Positions 61,601 to 64,000 of a DNA stretch of 64,000 bases are shown here, one piece after another. Source of the stretch: Metopolophium dirhodum (lineage: Eukaryota; Arthropoda; Insecta; Hemiptera; Aphididae); assembly GCF_019925205.1 (NCBI RefSeq), contig NC_083568.1:17482393-17546392 (forward strand), written 5' to 3'. Positions within the stretch are counted from its first letter, which is position 1; every line of letters begins with the position of its first letter. The notes beneath the pieces are model-generated. The model worked only from the letters and a program-made list of their open reading frames with translations, did no database searches and was not told the DNA's origin. The translations under genes were made by a program, and so were the position numbers.

Positions 61601-64000
61601 TAATATTATAATCGGTAAACTAACGTGTCAAACCTACGACCATCTATCAGACGGTGTAAAACGACTTCAAAATAACTAAAGCGCATTACACGTGATCCAA
61701 ACAAGGAAGTGTGGGAAAAGGAATATAGAATACATTTTTTGATTCTTGATAATTGTATTGTTATAACAATATCATTATTATGTCACAGGTCACGTGTCGT
61801 CTATATACATACAGGTACATATAATATGTGAAACTGTGAAAGCCAAAACAGACTTGATCACTACGTGCACGAGAATAAAAGTTACGCTTTCGTTGAAAAT
61901 GTATTCCCAATGGAGTCGATGAGATTGATGGCTATTGTCGCGTGTATAATATTATATTATCACCTATTATAAACTTAAAAATTAAAAATATAAAAATAAT
62001 ACAATAATTTGAACTATTTTGAAGCTCGATAATAATATTATTATATATTTTATATTGTGATCATAACGTTTCGTGTTTCGCCGCAAACCCGACATTATTA
62101 AATTATATATTGTTAGCTAAGACAACAACCGCAAAGCGTATGAAATACGAACTACGTACCTATTTACTACGTACTTACAACTTACTTCGAAAAATATTAT
62201 GTTTGTCCCGCCGCCGCACCGGCCGCTATATACGCTGTGTCGCTGTTGCGCGAAGTCGTATCCTGTTTCGCTGCCAATTTTATTTATTAGGTACCATTCA
62301 TTTCGCAGTCTTATTTGTGGTCTGCAGTGATTTATTTCCCAAATTATTTTCAAAACATAGTTATGAAATGTACAGCGATAGATGCAGTGGACGATTTATC
62401 GTGTGAAATATATATTATTATATGATCTTAGCACAATATCATCTGAATAGTTATCGATTGATAAATCGCCGATAATTATATAAATAAAATATAGTGATTG
62501 GAGTTAACAAAGTCGATAACTCTGCGACAGCGGGTTTTGCAAGCGTTCGTTAAGTTTATCTAATAGTATAATATAATAATAAATTATAATATTTATAAAA
62601 AATGATTGTCAGCAAGTGAATATATTATTGCTACACAGCGAAAAGGAGAGAGCCATAATTTTAATGAATTATCATTTTAGAATAAATAAAACAATAAAAA
62701 TAAAAAATATTGGAAATGCGTCGAAAACTGAGAAGCTCGAGTCATAATTTACAATACATTTTGATACGTTTTTAATTACATCCACAGTCCTCGGGTACAA
62801 TTAAACATTTATAATAAATAAGTAAATTAAAGTCGAACAAAGAATTTTCAGTCTTAAAAAGAATGTAACAAGCGATCCTCCACAAATGGAGTGGATTGAT
62901 TGCTTAGGCAATACTTTTAGTTACTTACCTAATTAAACACAACGAAATAACGAATAATATTATTAATAAATTACTGACAGAAGTGACAGTTGTTACCATC
63001 GATAGTAAACTATTATTTTTTCGCGTCATAAATAAACTCGGCAAAATGGTAATGGACGGAGAATAATAATACTATACTAGTATACTACCGTTTACCTGAA
63101 CCGAACTCAGGTTCAAAAATTGTTTATTCAAGCCCAAACCCAAATCGAACATAAAAATATATTTAAAAGGTTCAAAAGAATTTTCCATTATTCGAACAAT
63201 TGATTGACTAATGAAATCTTAAAATATATTATAATGATAATAATAATTTCATTTTTAACCGATATTTAACAAATCTAGTTCAATTTTTTAGGTTTTCGAA
63301 CTCAGCCTACGAGATAAAACTATATAGAATTTATATAAATAATCTTGTCCTAATTATTTTGAAACATTGGAAAATATTGAACGAATCCGTCACGTGATTA
63401 AGCCGCTGTGTCGTATTGAGGGTGTCGTCCGCTTGTCGAATTTCACATGCGAATATCATCGCTGTGTATAGCTCCAGACCCCCAGGTGGCTAGGCCCCAG
63501 CCTTAGGTTATAGGTGTGTCGTGTGTGTGCATATAAATGCATAGGCGCATTGACCCAGCCCCCCCCCCCCCAAGGTGACAATTTCTGCGCCCATACACAT
63601 ATACGATAACGATGTTTGACGATAATGTGAATAATAATATTATAACGATTTACCGTATAACATTATTAATTTACGTAACATACCAACTGATACCAATGAT
63701 TTTTACCTACCTACGCTTCAGGTGTTGAGGCGGTACAGAGACGACAACCCGGACGGTAGCATCACTTGGGGTTTCGAGAACGATGACGGCACGTTCAAGG
63801 AGGAGACCATCGGCGTGGACTGCGTGACCCGCGGAAAGTACGGTTACGTGGACCCGGAGGGCGTCAAGCGCGAGTACTCGTACCAGTCGGGCATACCGTG
63901 CGACAAGGACAGGCGGCCCCTGACCGCGCCGCAGCAACAGCAGTCGGGCGCCGGTTCGTCGGCGGTGCAGGAGGCGCAGGCCAGCGACACGTACGGTTAC
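43650..64000 (+). CDS. RR-type cuticular protein (Chitin_bind_4), 3' end beyond the window
   Basis: Exons in phase 0 throughout: 43650-43664, 58195-58626, 59210-59395, and 63722 to the window edge (304 codons seen). Exon 1 encodes only MATAF before GTAAGT; exon 2 begins TVFVATSLMVTVALGQQ, so the two together form a normal signal peptide (hydrophobic core, cleavage near LG-QQ). Exon 2 continues as a Pro/Gln-rich secreted linker with QQQ runs; exon 3 is basic and charged (VKRVRVTEDTEVV). Exon 4 holds an R&R-like chitin-binding domain: GSITWGFENDDGTFKEETIG, then GKYGYVDPEGVKREYSYQSG with the spaced aromatic residues that contact chitin, and two Cys (VDC, IPC). CPR-family proteins are secreted into the exoskeleton. 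The very short first coding exon and long first intron are usual for insect cuticle genes; the 14.5 kb length is large. Exon 1 is inferred from phase and signal peptide, not from a transcript. Confidence 0.85.
44470..44572. repeat. Right-end fragment of the GGTGATTCAC MITE family
   Basis: The segment with AATTGCAATATTATAGGAT then GGATGAGCATGCTTGTGTAA and CCTGTATGTA resembles the right end of the element at 447-1013. No left end was found. Confidence 0.5.
46096..47525. repeat. Tandem duplication of a ~560-850 bp unit in the cuticular gene intron 1
   Basis: Unit 1 (about 46096-46655) and unit 2 (about 46664-47525) share in the same order GCGTATAAATTTCAATTATT, CTGGTTTACATACGTCAACT, GCGATTGTAAATGGTCACGA, GTAAATAATAAGGAGAA and TTGTCGAATTATAAAACCT. 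Unit 2 is longer through an inserted stretch near 46900-47130. No coding function is apparent; conserved blocks inside a first intron could be regulatory. Confidence 0.88.
53451..53485. mobile_element. 35-bp palindromic micro-insertion with 7-bp target duplication (copy 2)
   Basis: CACAGAATATATGAAAT and its reverse complement surround a single central T, a perfect palindrome. GTATAAC flanks it directly on both sides (53444-53450 and 53486-53492). The arm resembles the arm at 12252 (CACAGATTATATGAAA). Confidence 0.6.
55455..56849 (-). pseudogene. hAT transposase (ZMYM/TTF-type family), internally deleted and interrupted
   Basis: The minus strand starts MDIRSFLNKK at 56849 but then jumps to SASDIVLEPVGIATSIL, so the N-terminal zinc-finger region is deleted. 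KLVGLDFDGC is followed by a TAA and then VMAGKENGVQ: the family normally has a small residue at that place in the second catalytic Asp motif region, so one base change created the stop. FFHCASHRLNLVVND and CDTRWSAKY, two hallmark blocks of the RNase-H-like core, follow, then after further breaks near 56100-56290 the C-terminal dimerisation region PPTTCTIERSFSTLRRVKS with RLNGL. It cannot encode an active enzyme as read. Confidence 0.88.
56927..56940. repeat. (CAGA)n microsatellite
   Basis: Short run of CAGA units near 56923-56940 within the hAT element upstream of its dead transposase. Confidence 0.6.
57778..58060. mobile_element. Short hAT-like MITE with CAGGGGTGG ends (copy B)
   Basis: CAGGGGTGG at 57778 and CCACCCCTG at 58052-58060 are exact 9-bp inverted termini. 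On the minus strand the right end reads GGCCAAACTACGGCTCGCGT, close to GGCCAAACCACGACTCGCGT of copy A (32879-33137). It ends about 135 bases before exon 2 of the cuticular gene. Confidence 0.75.
58069..58139. repeat. 70-bp inverted repeat just upstream of cuticular exon 2
   Basis: GTGTAACGGGACTATT (58070-58085) and AATAGTCCTGTTACAC (58123-58138) are inverted arms with one mismatch, separated by 37 bases. It may be a tiny MITE. It lies 55 bases before the splice acceptor and creates a misleading open frame into exon 2. Confidence 0.6.
59396..63721. other. Intron 3 of the cuticular protein gene
   Basis: AT-rich intron with TA microsatellites near 60205-60218 and 60719-60740 and a poly-C tract near 63559-63571. 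No transposase or additional exon was found. The 98-codon frame near 62110 has no recognisable features. Confidence 0.5.

Overview
The window looks like AT-rich nuclear DNA of a hemipteran insect, most likely an aphid. The reasons are split genes with GT-AG introns, insect gene families (an RR-type cuticular protein, ANKMY2, a WDSUB1-like protein, kelch-like fragments), very AT-rich spacers full of TAATATTAT and GTAGGTA motifs, and dense DNA-transposon debris. I recognise the repeat containing GATTCTGAGCGAA as aphid-like; this is recollection, not a search. There are no bacterial-style operons, CRISPR arrays or recognisable rRNA or tRNA genes.

Layout. 1-1452 (-): first two exons of a queuosine-salvage gene (QNG1/C9orf64 family), cut by the window edge. 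2.7-4.7 kb: a 1.45 kb interspersed repeat. 6.2-11.1 kb (-): a broken kelch-like (KLHL) pseudogene, interrupted by a GC- and CpG-rich unit of unknown nature (6.7-8.2 kb). 11.35-12.35 kb: a candidate inverted-repeat element holding a Tigger-type MITE and a 40-bp palindromic insertion. 13.1-15.7 kb (+): complete ANKMY2 in six exons, with a hAT-type MITE in intron 3. 16.9-37.8 kb (-): a complete 17-exon gene of 807 codons encoding two seven-bladed WD propellers and a C-terminal U-box, convergent with ANKMY2. Its introns carry a Mutator-like (MULE) element with 9-bp target duplications, a second copy of the 1.45 kb repeat and several MITEs. 37.8-43.6 kb: intergenic. 43.65 kb to the window end (+): a cuticular protein gene with a 15-nt first coding exon, a 14.5 kb first intron and a chitin-binding exon running off the edge. 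That intron holds a tandem duplication, a second palindromic micro-insertion and a hAT element with a dead transposase and intact ends.

The strongest observation is the WDSUB1-like gene. Its two propeller cassettes (exons 1-7 and 8-14) have the same series of intron phases (2,0,2,1,0,1,0) and nearly matching exon sizes. This indicates an ancient in-gene or tandem duplication followed by fusion, and the SAM domain of the vertebrate protein is absent. The second is a pair of 35-40 bp near-perfect palindromes of related sequence, each flanked by its own 7-bp direct repeat, which look like extremely small mobile insertions.

The genes do not form a pathway: tRNA queuosine salvage, Hedgehog/cilium-linked ANKMY2, a probable U-box E3 ligase and a cuticle protein sit side by side. 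All exon boundaries are hand-derived from splice sites and reading phase; transcripts were not available.
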